Positions 18,772 through 29,837 of a stretch of 64,000 bases of DNA are shown piece by piece. Under the pieces are notes generated by a model, which made no database searches, was not told the origin of the DNA, and saw only the letters and a list, made by a program, of their open reading frames with translations. The DNA comes from Citrobacter portucalensis. Lineage in GTDB: Bacteria; Pseudomonadota; Gammaproteobacteria; Enterobacterales; Enterobacteriaceae. Both the position numbers and the translations under genes were made by a program. The stretch spans positions 62,001 through 126,000 of the forward strand of contig NZ_MVFY01000010.1 in the NCBI RefSeq assembly GCF_002042885.1. The letters are read 5' to 3'. Each line of letters starts with the position of its first letter. The first letter of the stretch is position 1.

Positions 18772-19650
18772 ATGAAATATTCCTTAGGGCCGGTGCTGTG
18801 GTACTGGCCGAAAGAAACGCTGGAAGATTTTTATCAGCAGGCTGCCGTAAGCCAGGCCGACGTTATCTATCTTGGCGAAGCGGTATGCAGTAAACGCCGC
18901 GCCACCAAAGTGGGCGACTGGCTCGATATGGCGAAATCGCTCGCTGGCAGCGGTAAACAGGTTGTGCTGTCAACACTGGCGCTGGTGCAGGCCTCTTCTG
19001 AACTGGGAGAGCTGAAGCGCTATGTCGAAAACGGTGACTTTCTGCTGGAAGCCAGCGATCTCGGCGTAGTAAACATGTGCGCCGAGCGTAAGCTGCCGTT
19101 TGTCGCCGGGCATGCGCTCAACTGCTACAACGCGGTTACCCTGCGTATCCTGCTCAAACAAGGCATGGTGCGCTGGTGTATGCCGGTAGAGCTTTCCCGC
19201 GACTGGCTGGCAAACCTGCTCAACCAGTGTGATGAGCTGGGTATTCGCAATCAGTTTGAAGTTGAGGTGCTGAGCTACGGGCATCTGCCGCTGGCGTACT
19301 CTGCCCGCTGCTTTACCGCGCGCTCTGAAGACCGTCCAAAAGACGAGTGTGAAACCTGCTGCATCAAATATCCGAACGGGCGCGATGTGCTGTCGCAGGA
19401 GAATCAGCAGGTCTTTGTCCTCAACGGGATCCAGACCATGAGCGGCTATGTTTACAACCTCGGCAACGAACTGACATCGATGCAGGGGCTAGTTGATATT
19501 GTGCGTCTGTCCCCTTCAGGCACTGAAACATTCGCCATGCTCGACGCCTTCCGCGCCAATGAAAATGGCAGTGCTCCATTACCGCTTGCCGCCCACAGTG
19601 ACTGTAACGGCTACTGGAAGCGACTGGCTGGACTGGAGCTGCAGGCCTAG
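18772..19650 (+). CDS. ubiV: O2-independent ubiquinone hydroxylation protein UbiV
   Basis: A 292-aa U32-family partner of UbiU. Iron-sulphur ligands are present at Cys-39, Cys-180, Cys-193 and Cys-197 as in E. coli. The ATG at 18772 (MKYSLGP) with GAGAGAAG upstream gives the E. coli length. It lies 8 bp after ubiU, and REP units follow it. Confidence 0.95.
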   Translation: MKYSLGPVLWYWPKETLEDFYQQAAVSQADVIYLGEAVCSKRRATKVGDWLDMAKSLAGSGKQVVLSTLALVQASSELGELKRYVENGDFLLEASDLGVVNMCAERKLPFVAGHALNCYNAVTLRILLKQGMVRWCMPVELSRDWLANLLNQCDELGIRNQFEVEVLSYGHLPLAYSARCFTARSEDRPKDECETCCIKYPNGRDVLSQENQQVFVLNGIQTMSGYVYNLGNELTSMQGLVDIVRLSPSGTETFAMLDAFRANENGSAPLPLAAHSDCNGYWKRLAGLELQA

Positions 19651-19728
19651 CCGGATGCGGCATAAATGCCTTATCGGGCCTACAAATAGCGATCCCGTAG
19701 GCCCGATAAGCGCAGCGCCATCGGGCAT
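19651..19728. repeat. REP pair (BIME) between ubiV and yhbW
   Basis: Two inverted REP units, CCGGATGCGGCATAAATGCC with TTATCGGGCCTAC, and GTAGGCCCGATAAGCGCAGC with GCCATCGGGCA. The first begins directly after the ubiV stop codon. Confidence 0.85.
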
Positions 19729-19828
19729 GTTATATTCGGTGCCCGCCGTATAAAGCTCACTTTGTTAACAACATTCGCTAATCTTTAATGCAGTATTAAA
19801 AGATTAACCGGTAACAAAGTGAGCCGTT

Positions 19829-20836
19829 ATGACTGACAAAACTATTCCGTTCTCGGTGCTGGATCTGGCGCCGATCCCTGAAGGATCCTCGGCAAAAGAG
19901 GCCTTCACACACTCGCTTGATCTCGCTCAACTGGCCGAAAAACGCGGCTACCACCGCTACTGGCTGGCGGAACATCACAACATGACCGGCATCGCCAGCG
20001 CAGCAACCTCAGTGCTGATTGGTTATCTGGCTGCCAATACCACCACGCTGCATCTCGGGTCTGGCGGCGTGATGTTGCCTAACCATTCGCCGCTGGTGAT
20101 CGCCGAGCAGTTCGGTACCCTGAACACGCTATATCCGGGACGAATCGATCTCGGGCTTGGTCGCGCACCGGGCAGCGATCAGCCAACCATGCGCGCACTG
20201 CGCCGCCATATGAGCGGTGATATCGATAACTTCCCACGCGACGTCGCTGAACTGGTGGACTGGTTCGACGCCCGCGATCCTAACCCCCATGTACGTCCGG
20301 TTCCCGGCTACGGCGAGCAGATCCCCGTCTGGTTATTAGGCTCCAGCCTGTACAGCGCACAACTGGCGGCCCAGCTTGGTCTGCCGTTTGCCTTCGCCTC
20401 GCACTTTGCTCCGGATATGCTGCACCAGGCACTGCATCTGTATCGCAGCCAATTCAAGCCCTCAGCGCGTCTGGCAAAACCGTATGCGATGGTGTGCATC
20501 AACATTATTGCCGCCGACAGCAATCGCGACGCCGAGTTTCTTTTCACCTCCATGCAGCAGGCCTTTGTGAAGCTGCGTCGTGGCGAAACCGGCCAGCTAC
20601 CGCCGCCGGTAGAGAATATGCATCAGCTGTGGTCCGCTTCTGAGCAGTACGGCGTACAACAGGCGCTGAGCATGTCGCTGGTCGGTGATAAGGCAAAAGT
20701 GCGGCATGGTCTCGACGCCATTTTGCGTGAAACCCAGGCTGATGAGATTATGGTTAACGGCCAGATTTTTGATCATCAGGCACGCCTACATTCGTTTGAT
20801 TTGGCGATGGATGTGAAGCAGGAATTATTGGGGTAG
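19829..20836 (+). CDS. yhbW: luciferase-like monooxygenase family protein YhbW
   Basis: A 335-aa flavin-dependent bacterial-luciferase-like protein, the same length as E. coli YhbW. Family features are LAEHHNM near residue 50, [17 protein letters not shown], and [13 protein letters not shown]. The substrate is unknown. It converges on mtr across REP units. Confidence 0.9.
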   Translation: MTDKTIPFSVLDLAPIPEGSSAKEAFTHSLDLAQLAEKRGYHRYWLAEHHNMTGIASAATSVLIGYLAANTTTLHLGSGGVMLPNHSPLVIAEQFGTLNTLYPGRIDLGLGRAPGSDQPTMRALRRHMSGDIDNFPRDVAELVDWFDARDPNPHVRPVPGYGEQIPVWLLGSSLYSAQLAAQLGLPFAFASHFAPDMLHQALHLYRSQFKPSARLAKPYAMVCINIIAADSNRDAEFLFTSMQQAFVKLRRGETGQLPPPVENMHQLWSASEQYGVQQALSMSLVGDKAKVRHGLDAILRETQADEIMVNGQIFDHQARLHSFDLAMDVKQELLG

Positions 20837-20845
20837 TACTATTTG

Positions 20846-20918
20846 TGCCGGATGGCGGCTGCGCCTTATCCGGCCTACTCAATCTCTGTGGGCCCGGTAA
20901 GCGTAGCGCCACCGGGCA
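20846..20918. repeat. REP pair (BIME) between yhbW and mtr
   Basis: Two REP units in opposite orientation, TGCCGGATGGCGGCTGCGCC with CTTATCCGGCCTAC, and GGGCCCGGTAAGCGTAGCGC with CACCGGGCA. They fill the gap between two convergent genes and may protect or end both transcripts. Confidence 0.85.
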
Positions 20919-20924
20919 ATTGTT

Positions 20925-22169
20925 CTACTGGTATACAGGCAACAGATTCACGCTCGACAGAATATGGATAACCGCGTTGCCGATACCGAATACCAGGATC
21001 AGCGCAATCATCGGCTTGCCGCCCCAGACACGGAATTTCGGGCTACCGAAACGCTCGCGGGATTTACGTGCCAGCAGCGCCGGAACAATGGCGGCCCAGA
21101 TGGTTGCCGCGAGTCCTGCATAGCCAATGGCGTACAGGAAACCGTTCGGCCATAGCAAGCCACCGATAATTGGCGGGACAAACGTCAGCAATGCCGTTTT
21201 GAAACGTCCCATTGCCGAGTCATCAAAGCCAAACAGATCCGCCAGATAGTCAAACAGACCGAGCGTAACGCCGAGGAATGAACTCGCCACCGCAAAGTTG
21301 GAGAACACCACCAGCAGCAGATCCAGACTGCGGCTGTTTAGTACACCGCTCAGCGCCTGTACCAGCACATCTATGTTACCGCCCTGCTGCGCAATACCGA
21401 TAAACTCCGGACGCGGAATGTTACCCATCGTCCCCAGCAACCATACGGTATACAGCACCAGCGCCAGCAGCGTGCCGTACACCAGACACTTAACGATGGT
21501 CTTCGGATCTTTACCGTAGTACTTCATCAGGCTCGGGACGTTGCCGTGATAGCCGAATGAGGCCAGACAGAACGGCAGCGTCATCAGCAGGTACGGCGTA
21601 TACGAAGCATTGCTTTCCGCCACGTTAAACAACGTTGTGGGCTGAACGTGTCCCAATAAGCTGCCGAAGGTCAGGAAAAAGGTAATCACCTTCGCGCCCA
21701 GCACAATTGCCGTCATGCGGCTCACCGCTTTGGTACTTAACCACACCACAAACGCCACCAGTAACGCAAAGCCAAGACCTGCCGCACGCGCCGGAACGTT
21801 CAACGACATCTCGGAGAAGGTGTGATGCAGGATCGACCCGCTCGCCGAGATATACGCGTAGGTCAGAATATAGAGAACGAAAGCAATCGAGATGCCGTTC
21901 ACCACGTTCCAGCCTTTGCCCAGCAGATCTTTGGTAATGGTGTCGAAACTGGAGCCAATGCGGTAATTGAGGTTAGCTTCAAGGATCATCAGCCCGGAGT
22001 GCAGCATGCAGAACCAGGTAAAGATCAGCGCCGCCATTGACCAGAAGAACCACGCCCCGGACATGACCACTGGCAGAGAAAACATCCCCGCGCCAATAAT
22101 GGTGCCGCCGATGATCACCACGCCGCCGAGCAGCGAAGGTGATGTTTGGGTGGTGGTTAGTGTTGCCAT
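20925..22169 (-). CDS. mtr: tryptophan-specific permease Mtr
   Basis: A 414-aa inner-membrane proton-coupled transporter of the aromatic amino acid permease (HAAAP) family with about 11 hydrophobic segments. Conserved features are [29 protein letters not shown] at the N-terminus and [20 protein letters not shown] in the middle. Length equals E. coli Mtr (414 aa). A tryptophan-operator-like palindrome lies upstream, consistent with TrpR repression. Confidence 0.95.
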   Translation of the reverse strand: MATLTTTQTSPSLLGGVVIIGGTIIGAGMFSLPVVMSGAWFFWSMAALIFTWFCMLHSGLMILEANLNYRIGSSFDTITKDLLGKGWNVVNGISIAFVLYILTYAYISASGSILHHTFSEMSLNVPARAAGLGFALLVAFVVWLSTKAVSRMTAIVLGAKVITFFLTFGSLLGHVQPTTLFNVAESNASYTPYLLMTLPFCLASFGYHGNVPSLMKYYGKDPKTIVKCLVYGTLLALVLYTVWLLGTMGNIPRPEFIGIAQQGGNIDVLVQALSGVLNSRSLDLLLVVFSNFAVASSFLGVTLGLFDYLADLFGFDDSAMGRFKTALLTFVPPIIGGLLWPNGFLYAIGYAGLAATIWAAIVPALLARKSRERFGSPKFRVWGGKPMIALILVFGIGNAVIHILSSVNLLPVYQ

Positions 22170-22222
22170 TTAGCCATCTCTCCAGTCATTTATATTGTGA
22201 CTACATCTCAATGCGCTGCACT

Positions 22223-22240
22223 GTACCAGTACACGAGTAC
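22223..22240 (-). promoter_or_regulatory. TrpR operator of mtr
   Basis: On the minus strand GTACTCGTGTACTGGTAC shows the arms of the trp operator (GTACTnnnnnnnnnGTAC). It lies 54 bp before the mtr start, where E. coli mtr is repressed by TrpR. Confidence 0.7.
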
Positions 22241-22249
22241 AATTGAAAT

Positions 22250-22279
22250 AAAAAAAGCCCCGATTGTTGAGATCGGGGC
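22250..22279 (-). terminator. Rho-independent terminator of deaD
   Basis: The minus-strand stem GCCCCGAT / ATCGGGGC is followed by seven T residues. It lies 37 bp beyond the deaD stop and just upstream of the mtr operator. Confidence 0.9.
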
Positions 22280-22315
22280 CGTATATTTTACTTTACAGCT
22301 ATAAAGCTAAAAGGT

Positions 22316-24244
22316 TTATGCATCACCGCCGAAACGACGACGACCAGCAGAGTCATCACGACGCGGAGCAGAAGAATCGTCACGACGCGGACCGCGGTTG
22401 CCTTCACGACGTTCGCCGCTGAAACGACGACCATCGCCACGACCGCCTTCACGACGTTCGCCGCTAAAGTTACGACCTTCACCGCGACCGCCTTCACGAC
22501 GCTCACCGCTGAAACGACCACCGCCACGACGCTCACCACCGGTGTGCGGAACTGCATCGCCAACCAGCTGCATGTTCATCGGCTTGTTCAGGATGCGAGT
22601 ACGGGTAAAGTGCTGCAGCACGTCGCCCGGCATACCTTTCGGCAGTTCGATGGTGGAGTGGGAAGCAAACAGCTTGATGTTACCGATGTAACGGCTGCTG
22701 ATATCACCTTCGTTAGCAATCGCACCAACGATATGACGAACTTCAACACCGTCATCACGGCCCACTTCAATGCGGTACAGCTGCATGTCACCAACGTCAC
22801 GACGTTCACGACGCGGACGGTCTTCACCACCACGGTCATTACGGTCACGAGGGCCACGATCGTTGCGGTCACGCGGACCACGATCATCACGGTCGCGGAA
22901 TTCGCGTTTCGGACGCATCGGCGCATCTGGCGGCAGGATCAGAGGACGTTCGCCCTGAGCCATTTTCAGCAGTGCAGCTGCCAGCGTTTCGATATCCAGC
23001 TCTTCTTCCGGCTGCATTTTCGCCAGCAGAGCACGGTATTGATCCAGATCGCTGCTTTCCAGCTGCTGCTGTACTTTAGCAGCGAATTTTTCCAGACGGC
23101 GTTTGCCCAGCAGATCTGCGTTCGGCAGTTCTACTTCCGGAATAGTCAGCTTCATGGTGCGTTCGATGTTACGCAGCAGACGACGCTCGCGGTTCTCAAC
23201 GAACAGCAGCGCACGACCCGCACGACCCGCACGACCGGTACGGCCGATACGGTGAACGTAAGACTCGGAATCCATCGGGATGTCGTAGTTGACAACCAGG
23301 CTGATACGCTCAACGTCCAGGCCACGGGCCGCAACGTCGGTTGCAATCAGAATATCCAGACGGCCATCTTTCAGACGCTCCAGAGTCTGCTCACGCAGGG
23401 ACTGGTTCATGTCGCCGTTCAGTGCAGCGCTGCTATAACCGCTACGCTCCAGCGCTTCTGCTACTTCCAGGGTCGCATTTTTGGTACGAACGAAGATAAT
23501 CGCCGCATCAAAGTCTTCTGCTTCCAGGAAACGCACCAGCGCTTCATTTTTACGCATGCCCCACACAGTCCAGTAGCTCTGGCTGATGTCAGGACGGGTA
23601 GTAACGCTGGACTGAATACGTACTTCCTGCGGCTCTTTCATAAAGCGGCGGGTAATACGACGAATCGCTTCCGGCATGGTTGCAGAGAACAGAGCGGTCT
23701 GATGACCTTCCGGGATCTGTGCCATGATGGTTTCAACGTCTTCGATGAAGCCCATACGCAGCATTTCGTCAGCTTCGTCCAGTACCAGACCGCTCAGTTT
23801 GGAGAGGTCCAGAGTACCGCGCTTCAGGTGATCCAGCAGACGACCCGGCGTACCGACGACGATCTGTGGCCCCTGACGCAGGGCACGTAATTGCACGTCA
23901 TAACGCTGACCGCCGTACAGGGCAACCACGTTCACGCCGCGCATGTGTTTAGAGAAATCCGTCATGGCTTCTGCTACCTGAACCGCCAGTTCGCGGGTCG
24001 GTGCCAGCACCAGAATCTGAGGTGCCTTCAGCTCAGGATCAAGATTGTTGAGCAGCGGTAAAGAGAACGCTGCAGTTTTGCCGCTACCTGTCTGGGCCAT
24101 ACCCAGAACATCGCGGCCGCCCAGCAGATGCGGAATGCACTCTGCCTGGATTGGAGATGGTTTTTCGTAACCCAGATCGTTAAGGGCTTCAAGGATAGGA
24201 GCCTTCAGGCCCAGATCTGCAAAAGTGGTTTCGAATTCAGCCAT
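22316..24244 (-). CDS. deaD: cold-shock DEAD-box RNA helicase DeaD (CsdA)
   Basis: A 642-aa ATP-dependent RNA helicase that acts in 50S subunit assembly and mRNA decay at low temperature. Helicase motif I AQTGSGKT is at residues 50-57, and [15 protein letters not shown], and [11 protein letters not shown] follow, then a DbpA-like RNA-binding domain ([24 protein letters not shown]). The C-terminus carries DRNDRGPR repeats and three or four tandem GERREGGRG-type repeats, slightly longer than in E. coli K-12 (629 aa). The start at 24244 (MAEFETT) matches E. coli. It overlaps the end of yrbN by 8 nt. Confidence 0.96.
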
Positions 24245-24317
24245 GTAGTACGTGTGCCTCAAAATTAATGGCGGCCAGTCTACATAACTCATCATGAAAT
24301 TGATCTGCAATTTTCAT
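24237..24317 (-). CDS. yrbN: 26-aa small protein YrbN
   Basis: A 26-aa reading frame directly upstream of deaD encodes [20 protein letters not shown] followed by AHVLHG. I recognise it as the E. coli small protein YrbN. Its TGA stop overlaps the deaD start by 8 nt, so its translation could couple to that of deaD. Function is unknown; no clear Shine-Dalgarno sequence is seen. Confidence 0.85.
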
Positions 24318-24423
24318 TGAAAAGTGTGAACCGGCTCAAAGTAGGTGTATTAACGAACAACAACGCCCTCACCCGTGAAGGTGATGGCAATCAAAAAAGA
24401 TTACGGGCTGATGTGTACGTCAG

Positions 24424-25308
24424 CTATTGCTGGTCCGATTCTGCCAGGTCATCTTGGTCCTGGCCCAGGAGCGATAATTCCAACAATGCGTATCGGTGCT
24501 CAACAAAGTTATGAACGTTGTTAGCCACCGCCAGTTTGAACAATGCCGTAGCGTTGTCCAAATCCCCCAGACTTAGGTAGTACTTACCTAAATAGAAGTT
24601 GGTTTCACTGAGATGCTCAGCGAGCGAGGTGTTATCCGTTGCGTCCGCCTTCAGGCGTTCCATCAGCGTTGCTTCGCTAATGTTGCCCAGGTAGAACTCG
24701 ACAATGTTCCATCCCCATTGCTCTTTATCCGATTTCTCAAAGCGTTGCTTCAACGCTTCTTTAGCCTGCTTCTCATCGAGCTTCTGCTCGGCAAGATAAA
24801 GCCACAGACTACGGAAAGGATCATTGGGATCGTCTTGATAAAACGCTAGCAGATCATCTTGCGCTAACTTGTCGCGACCGCCGTAATACAATGCGATACC
24901 GCGATTTAAGTGCGCGTAGTTGTAAGTTGGATCAAGCTCAAGTACAGAATCAAACGCTTCATAGGCAGCATCAAAATTGCCTGCCTGCGTTAAATATATA
25001 CCTAAGTAATTGAATACTTCAGGCATATCTGGTCGGATTGCCAGCGCTTGTGAAAAATCATTTCGCGCCAGTGCCCTCAGACCGAGACTATCATACAACA
25101 CTCCGCGCTCATATAAAAGCTGTGCGCGTTCGTCATCGGTTAAAGCCCGACTGGCAAGAATTTGTTCCATACGTGCCAGAATCACTTCCTGCTGCAAAGT
25201 CGGTTGCAATGGTACTGCGAGGACTTCACTCTTTCGCCAGGCGGAATTACTGCATCCAGCCAGCGTGAGTGCTGTCGCAACGAAACACCAGCGCAAAAAA
25301 GGCTTCAT
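24424..25308 (-). CDS. nlpI: outer-membrane lipoprotein NlpI
   Basis: A 294-aa lipoprotein adaptor that delivers the endopeptidase MepS to the protease Prc and scaffolds other peptidoglycan hydrolases. The signal peptide ends in LTLAGC with lipidated Cys-19. The body is TPR helices ([43 protein letters not shown]). The ATG at 25308 gives the E. coli length. It lies between pnp and deaD as in E. coli. Confidence 0.96.
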   Translation of the reverse strand: MKPFLRWCFVATALTLAGCSNSAWRKSEVLAVPLQPTLQQEVILARMEQILASRALTDDERAQLLYERGVLYDSLGLRALARNDFSQALAIRPDMPEVFNYLGIYLTQAGNFDAAYEAFDSVLELDPTYNYAHLNRGIALYYGGRDKLAQDDLLAFYQDDPNDPFRSLWLYLAEQKLDEKQAKEALKQRFEKSDKEQWGWNIVEFYLGNISEATLMERLKADATDNTSLAEHLSETNFYLGKYYLSLGDLDNATALFKLAVANNVHNFVEHRYALLELSLLGQDQDDLAESDQQ

Positions 25309-25385
25309 TTCCCACTCCCGAAGACAACGATTGAATGAACGTCCAGGTTCCCCGGTTGCTAACAAGGCATCCTGCCGGGTTAAAG

Positions 25386-25407
25386 GCCCTCCGCTTTCAC
25401 GGAGGGC
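25386..25407 (-). terminator. pnp 3' hairpin
   Basis: A 7-bp stem (GCCCTCC / GGAGGGC) lies 11 bp beyond the pnp stop. The following T run is short (CTTTAA), so it is a partial terminator or a 3' end stabiliser rather than a strong stop before nlpI. Confidence 0.5.
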
Positions 25408-25417
25408 AATGGCAACC

Positions 25418-27550
25418 TTACTCGCCCTGGCTTGCCGGAGCTTCCGGTTCGCCTGCAGGCTGAGACTGCTCAGTTGCTTCTTTAATGCTCAGACGTACAC
25501 GGCCCTGGCGATCAACTTCCAGAACTTTGACCGGTACTTCCTGGCCCATCTGCAGGTAGTCGGTCACTTTCTCAACGCGCTTGTCAGCGATCTGAGATAT
25601 GTGTACCAGACCTTCTTTACCGCCACCGATGGCAACGAATGCGCCAAAGTCAACGATACGGGTCACTTTACCATTGTAGATACGGCCTACTTCGATCTCT
25701 GCGGTGATCTCTTCGATACGACGGATAGCATATTTCGCTTTCTCACCGTCGGTCGCAGCAATCTTCACGGTACCATCATCTTCGATTTCAATGGTGGTGC
25801 CGGTTTCTTCGGTCAGAGCACGGATAACAGAGCCGCCTTTACCGATAACGTCTTTGATCTTGTCCGGGCTGATCTTGATAGTGTGGATACGCGGAGCGAA
25901 CTGAGAAATATCGCCACGCGGAGCGTTGATCGCTTGTTCCATAACACCCAGGATGTGCAGACGCGCACCTTTAGCCTGGTTCAGAGCAACCTGCATGATT
26001 TCTTTGGTGATACCTTCAATTTTGATATCCATCTGCAGTGCAGAGATACCGTCGCGGGAACCCGCCACTTTGAAGTCCATATCGCCCAGGTGGTCTTCGT
26101 CGCCCAGAATGTCAGACAGAACAACAAAGTTGTCGCCTTCTTTCACCAGACCCATCGCGATACCCGCAACGGCTGCTTTGATCGGCACGCCTGCGTCCAT
26201 CAGCGCCAGGGAAGCACCACATACGGAAGCCATGGAAGAAGAACCGTTAGATTCGGTGATTTCAGAAACCACACGTACGGTGTACGGGAATTTATCCAGT
26301 TCCGGCATTACTGCCAGTACGCCACGCTTCGCCAGACGGCCGTGACCAATCTCACGACGCTTCGGAGAACCGACCATACCGGTTTCACCTACGCAGTACG
26401 GAGGGAAGTTGTAGTGGAACAGGAAGTTGTCAGTACGCTCGCCCATCAGTTCGTCGAGGTTCTGCGCATCACGCGTGGTGCCCAGGGTCGCAGTAACCAG
26501 CGCCTGAGTTTCGCCACGGGTGAACAGTGCGGAACCGTGGGTACGCGGCAGAACGCCAGTACGCACGTCCAGGCCACGGATCATGTCTTTTTCACGGCCA
26601 TCGATGCGCGGCTCGCCTGCCAGTACGCGGCTACGAACAACGTTTTTCTCGATAGCGTGCAGGATTTCACCCAGTTCGTTAGCGTCCAGGGTTTCGTCTT
26701 CAGCCACCAGAGTCGCGATGGTTTCAGACTTGATCACGTCAACCTGAGCATAACGCTCTTGTTTGTCAGTGATACGGTAAGCATCGCTCAGGCGAGCTTC
26801 TGCCAGTGCGGCAACGCGTGCGTTCAGCGCTTCGTTGACGGCTTCTGGCTGCCAGTCCCAACGCGGTTTGCCAGCTTCTTTCGCCAGCTCGTTGATCGCC
26901 TGAATCACAACCTGCTGCTGTTCGTGACCGAACACAACAGCGCCCAGCATCTGATCTTCGCTCAGCAGTTCAGCTTCGGATTCAACCATCAGTACGGCTG
27001 CTTCAGTACCTGCAACAACCAGGTCCAGCTTGCTTTCTTTCAGTTCGTCCTGAGTCGGGTTCAGTACGTACTGGTCATTGATGTAACCAACACGTGCAGC
27101 ACCGATCGGGCCGTTGAATGGGATACCAGACAGAGTCAGCGCAGCAGATGCACCAATCATTGCCACGATGTCCGGGTTAACCTGCGGGTTAACGGAAACA
27201 ACGGTCGCGATAACCTGAACTTCGTTAACGAAGCCTTCCGGGAACAGCGGGCGAACCGGGCGGTCAATCAGACGCGCGATCAGGGTTTCGCCTTCGCTCG
27301 GACGGCCTTCACGACGGAAGAAGCTACCCGGGATACGGCCAGCAGCGTAGGTACGCTCCTGATAGTTAACGGTCAGCGGGAAAAAGTCCTGGCCTGGTTT
27401 CGCTTTTTTCTGACCAACAACGGTAACGAATACCGCGGTGTCATCCATGCTAACCATAACAGCGGCAGTCGCCTGACGCGCCATCATGCCGGTTTCCAGC
27501 GTAACGGTATGCTGACCGTACTGGAATTTACGAACGATCGGATTAAGCAA
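25418..27550 (-). CDS. pnp: polynucleotide phosphorylase
   Basis: A 710-aa trimeric 3'-5' exoribonuclease that degrades RNA phosphorolytically and forms the degradosome core with RNase E. Domains in order are two RNase PH domains (about 1-210 and 310-540) with a helical linker, a KH domain ([22 protein letters not shown], about 555) and an S1 domain ([33 protein letters not shown], about 620-690). It starts with TTG, as E. coli pnp does, with AAGGATA upstream. The long leader contains an RNase III-type stem, as in the E. coli autoregulatory system. Confidence 0.97.
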   Translation of the reverse strand: MLNPIVRKFQYGQHTVTLETGMMARQATAAVMVSMDDTAVFVTVVGQKKAKPGQDFFPLTVNYQERTYAAGRIPGSFFRREGRPSEGETLIARLIDRPVRPLFPEGFVNEVQVIATVVSVNPQVNPDIVAMIGASAALTLSGIPFNGPIGAARVGYINDQYVLNPTQDELKESKLDLVVAGTEAAVLMVESEAELLSEDQMLGAVVFGHEQQQVVIQAINELAKEAGKPRWDWQPEAVNEALNARVAALAEARLSDAYRITDKQERYAQVDVIKSETIATLVAEDETLDANELGEILHAIEKNVVRSRVLAGEPRIDGREKDMIRGLDVRTGVLPRTHGSALFTRGETQALVTATLGTTRDAQNLDELMGERTDNFLFHYNFPPYCVGETGMVGSPKRREIGHGRLAKRGVLAVMPELDKFPYTVRVVSEITESNGSSSMASVCGASLALMDAGVPIKAAVAGIAMGLVKEGDNFVVLSDILGDEDHLGDMDFKVAGSRDGISALQMDIKIEGITKEIMQVALNQAKGARLHILGVMEQAINAPRGDISQFAPRIHTIKISPDKIKDVIGKGGSVIRALTEETGTTIEIEDDGTVKIAATDGEKAKYAIRRIEEITAEIEVGRIYNGKVTRIVDFGAFVAIGGGKEGLVHISQIADKRVEKVTDYLQMGQEVPVKVLEVDRQGRVRLSIKEATEQSQPAGEPEAPASQGE

Positions 27551-27750
27551 AATAATATCCTTTCTCTATTTTTTGACGGCACATTTTTGCGCCATCGTTA
27601 ATACCCGATCTTCTGCGCATCCTCGCGACTAATGACAACCCTAACCCATAAGCATGAGTAAAGCCTCTCATTAGCCGCGCGAACCTCTGCAACGGAAGAT
27701 CATTCATAGCAACAATACATTAGTTTCCAGCGAATTGCTGCCATCTGCTG
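27551..27750 (-). promoter_or_regulatory. pnp leader with RNase III stem-loop
   Basis: The pnp 5' leader has a long-range stem with arms CGCGACTAATGA (27624-27635) and TCATTAGCCGCG (27668-27679), nearly perfect. It matches the E. coli leader duplex cut by RNase III, after which PNPase degrades one strand and represses its own synthesis. The E. coli small RNA SraG maps to this same pnp-rpsO spacer; I cannot define its ends here. Confidence 0.7.
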
Positions 27751-27751
27751 G

Positions 27752-27776
27752 AAAAAAGGGGCCATGAAGGCCCCCT
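27752..27776 (-). terminator. Rho-independent terminator of rpsO
   Basis: The minus-strand stem GGGGCC / GGCCCC with loop TTCAT is followed by six T residues. It lies 20 bp after the rpsO stop, as in E. coli, where readthrough feeds pnp. Confidence 0.9.
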
Positions 27777-27796
27777 CTTTCTGAAACTCGAAAGAA

Positions 27797-28257
<461 letters not shown>

Positions 28258-28339
28258 CACGCAGATTGTTAAACAATTCACGCGACGTTAAGCGGCAGTA
28301 TTCTACTCGCAGCGCCCTTTTATCGCAAGACAGAGAGCG

Positions 28340-29284
28340 CTATGCAGGATACTCAACCACCAGGCGGCGGGGGGCGACACGACCTTCATCGTCCATCTCC
28401 CCCATGCCAATAAACTTGCCGTCATCGCCTTCCGTCACGCGTACCAGCCCTTCCAGCGGGGCGCCTGTCGTCCGTACCGGATTACCATTTTTAAAGTAAA
28501 CCGACGATGTTAAAGGCAAATTAACAACAGGATAGTCCGATGCCGGACTGTCCATTGGCATCAGCAAAGGATCAAGCAACTGAGCCGCCGGAATGTTCTG
28601 CTGTTCTGCCTGTTCGACCAGCTCACGCAGGTGTTCCAGCGTGACCATACGATCCACCGGATACTTGCTGACCGTCAAACGACGCAGATACGTTACGTGC
28701 GCGCCGCAGCCCAGCTTCTCACCGAGATCGTCAACGATGGTACGAATATAGGTGCCTTTGGAGCAGTGAACTTCCAGCTCCAGTTCGTTACCTTCATGAC
28801 GGATAAACAGCAGCTCATAGACGGTAATCGGGCGCGCTTCACGCGGCACTTCAATGCCCTGACGCGCATATTCGTACAGCTTCTTACCCTGATACTTCAG
28901 CGCCGAATACATCGACGGAATCTGCTCGATATCGCCGCGGAAAGTCTCCAGCGCGCTCGCCAGTTGTTCTGCGGTGAAGGTTACCGGACGCTCCTGCACG
29001 ATCTGCCCATCGGCATCGGAAGTGTCAGTACGCTGGCCCAGACGGGCAACCACGCGATAGCGTTTGTCAGAATCCAGCAAATACTGTGAAAACTTTGTCG
29101 CTTCACCAAGGCAGATAGGCAGCATGCCTGTCGCCAGCGGATCCAACGCGCCGGTATGTCCCGCGCGGTTGGCATTGTAGATGCGCTTTACTTTTTGCAG
29201 CACGTCATTGCTGGACATGCCCTGCGGCTTATCCAGCAGCAGGACACCATGAATATCGCGACCACGACGACGAGGACGACTCAT
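28340..29284 (-). CDS. truB: tRNA pseudouridine-55 synthase TruB
   Basis: A 314-aa enzyme that makes pseudouridine 55 in the T-loop of tRNAs and helps tRNA folding. The catalytic Asp-48 is in [12 protein letters not shown], and a C-terminal PUA domain follows (about 250-314). Same length as E. coli TruB. Its ATG overlaps the rbfA stop by one base (TGATG), so the two are coupled in the metY-nusA-infB operon. Confidence 0.97.
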   Translation of the reverse strand: MSRPRRRGRDIHGVLLLDKPQGMSSNDVLQKVKRIYNANRAGHTGALDPLATGMLPICLGEATKFSQYLLDSDKRYRVVARLGQRTDTSDADGQIVQERPVTFTAEQLASALETFRGDIEQIPSMYSALKYQGKKLYEYARQGIEVPREARPITVYELLFIRHEGNELELEVHCSKGTYIRTIVDDLGEKLGCGAHVTYLRRLTVSKYPVDRMVTLEHLRELVEQAEQQNIPAAQLLDPLLMPMDSPASDYPVVNLPLTSSVYFKNGNPVRTTGAPLEGLVRVTEGDDGKFIGMGEMDDEGRVAPRRLVVEYPA

Positions 29285-29688
29285 CAGTCCTCCTTGCTGT
29301 CGTCCGCTGGGTTCACACGACGCTCATCGTCATGTTTCACCACGCTGGTCACCAGGTTGGACATGCGCATCCCTTCAACCAACGAGTTGTCGTAGAAGAA
29401 GGTCAGCTCAGGCACGATACGCAGACGCATTGCTTTACCCAGCAGAGAGCGGATAAAACCAGAGGCTTCCTGCAGTGCCTTAATGCCGTTTTTCACGGCA
29501 GCTTCGTCCTGATCGTTGAGGAAAGTCACGAATACTTTGGCATATGCCAGATCACGAGACATCTCAACACCCGATACGGTGGTCATCATGCCAACACGCG
29601 GGTCTTTGATTTCGCGTTGCAGGATGAGTGCGATTTCTTTCTGCATCTCCTGCGCGACACGCTGCGGGCGACCAAATTCTTTCGCCAT
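29284..29688 (-). CDS. rbfA: 30S ribosome-binding factor RbfA
   Basis: A 134-aa cold-shock KH-like protein needed for late 16S rRNA processing and 30S maturation. Sequence follows E. coli RbfA (133 aa): [20 protein letters not shown] at the N-terminus and [14 protein letters not shown]-like [20 protein letters not shown] in the middle. The start at 29688 has GGAGAA upstream. A terminator-like hairpin lies directly before this ribosome-binding site. Confidence 0.96.
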   Translation of the reverse strand: MAKEFGRPQRVAQEMQKEIALILQREIKDPRVGMMTTVSGVEMSRDLAYAKVFVTFLNDQDEAAVKNGIKALQEASGFIRSLLGKAMRLRIVPELTFFYDNSLVEGMRMSNLVTSVVKHDDERRVNPADDSKED

Positions 29689-29704
29689 AATAAATTCTCC
29701 AGAC

Positions 29705-29730
29705 AAAAAAGGGGCATTCAGCCCCTTTTG
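29705..29730 (-). terminator. terminator-like hairpin directly before rbfA
   Basis: The minus strand reads AAAAGGGGC, TGAAT, GCCCCTTTTTTG: a 5-bp GC stem extended by A-T pairs, followed by a T run. Its T tract ends about 16 bases before the rbfA start, so it lies between infB and the rbfA ribosome-binding site and could attenuate transcription into rbfA-truB. Confidence 0.7.
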
Positions 29731-29751
29731 AAAATAATTCGGTGATTAGGC

Positions 29752-29826
29752 TGTAGGCCTGATAAGCGTAGCGCCATCAGGCATTACATTGCCGGATGTC
29801 GGCGTAAACGCCTTATCCGGCCTACA
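29752..29826. repeat. REP pair (BIME) between infB and rbfA
   Basis: Two inverted REP units, TGTAGGCCTGATAAGCGTAG with CGCCATCAGGCA, and TGCCGGATGTCGGCGTAAAC with GCCTTATCCGGCCTACA. They lie inside an operon, 11 bp after the infB stop, where they may stabilise the upstream message. Confidence 0.87.
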
Positions 29827-29837
29827 CCCGAACAACC

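Noticed and set aside
22544-23890. A 448-codon open frame opposite deaD
   Set aside because: Same codon-bias artefact; its composition is simply that of reversed deaD codons.
25010-27601. An 863-codon open frame on the plus strand opposite pnp and part of nlpI
   Set aside because: It is antisense to strongly codon-biased genes. Such genes rarely use TTA, CTA or TCA, so stops are rare on the other strand. The translation shows no known domain, and pnp is certain.
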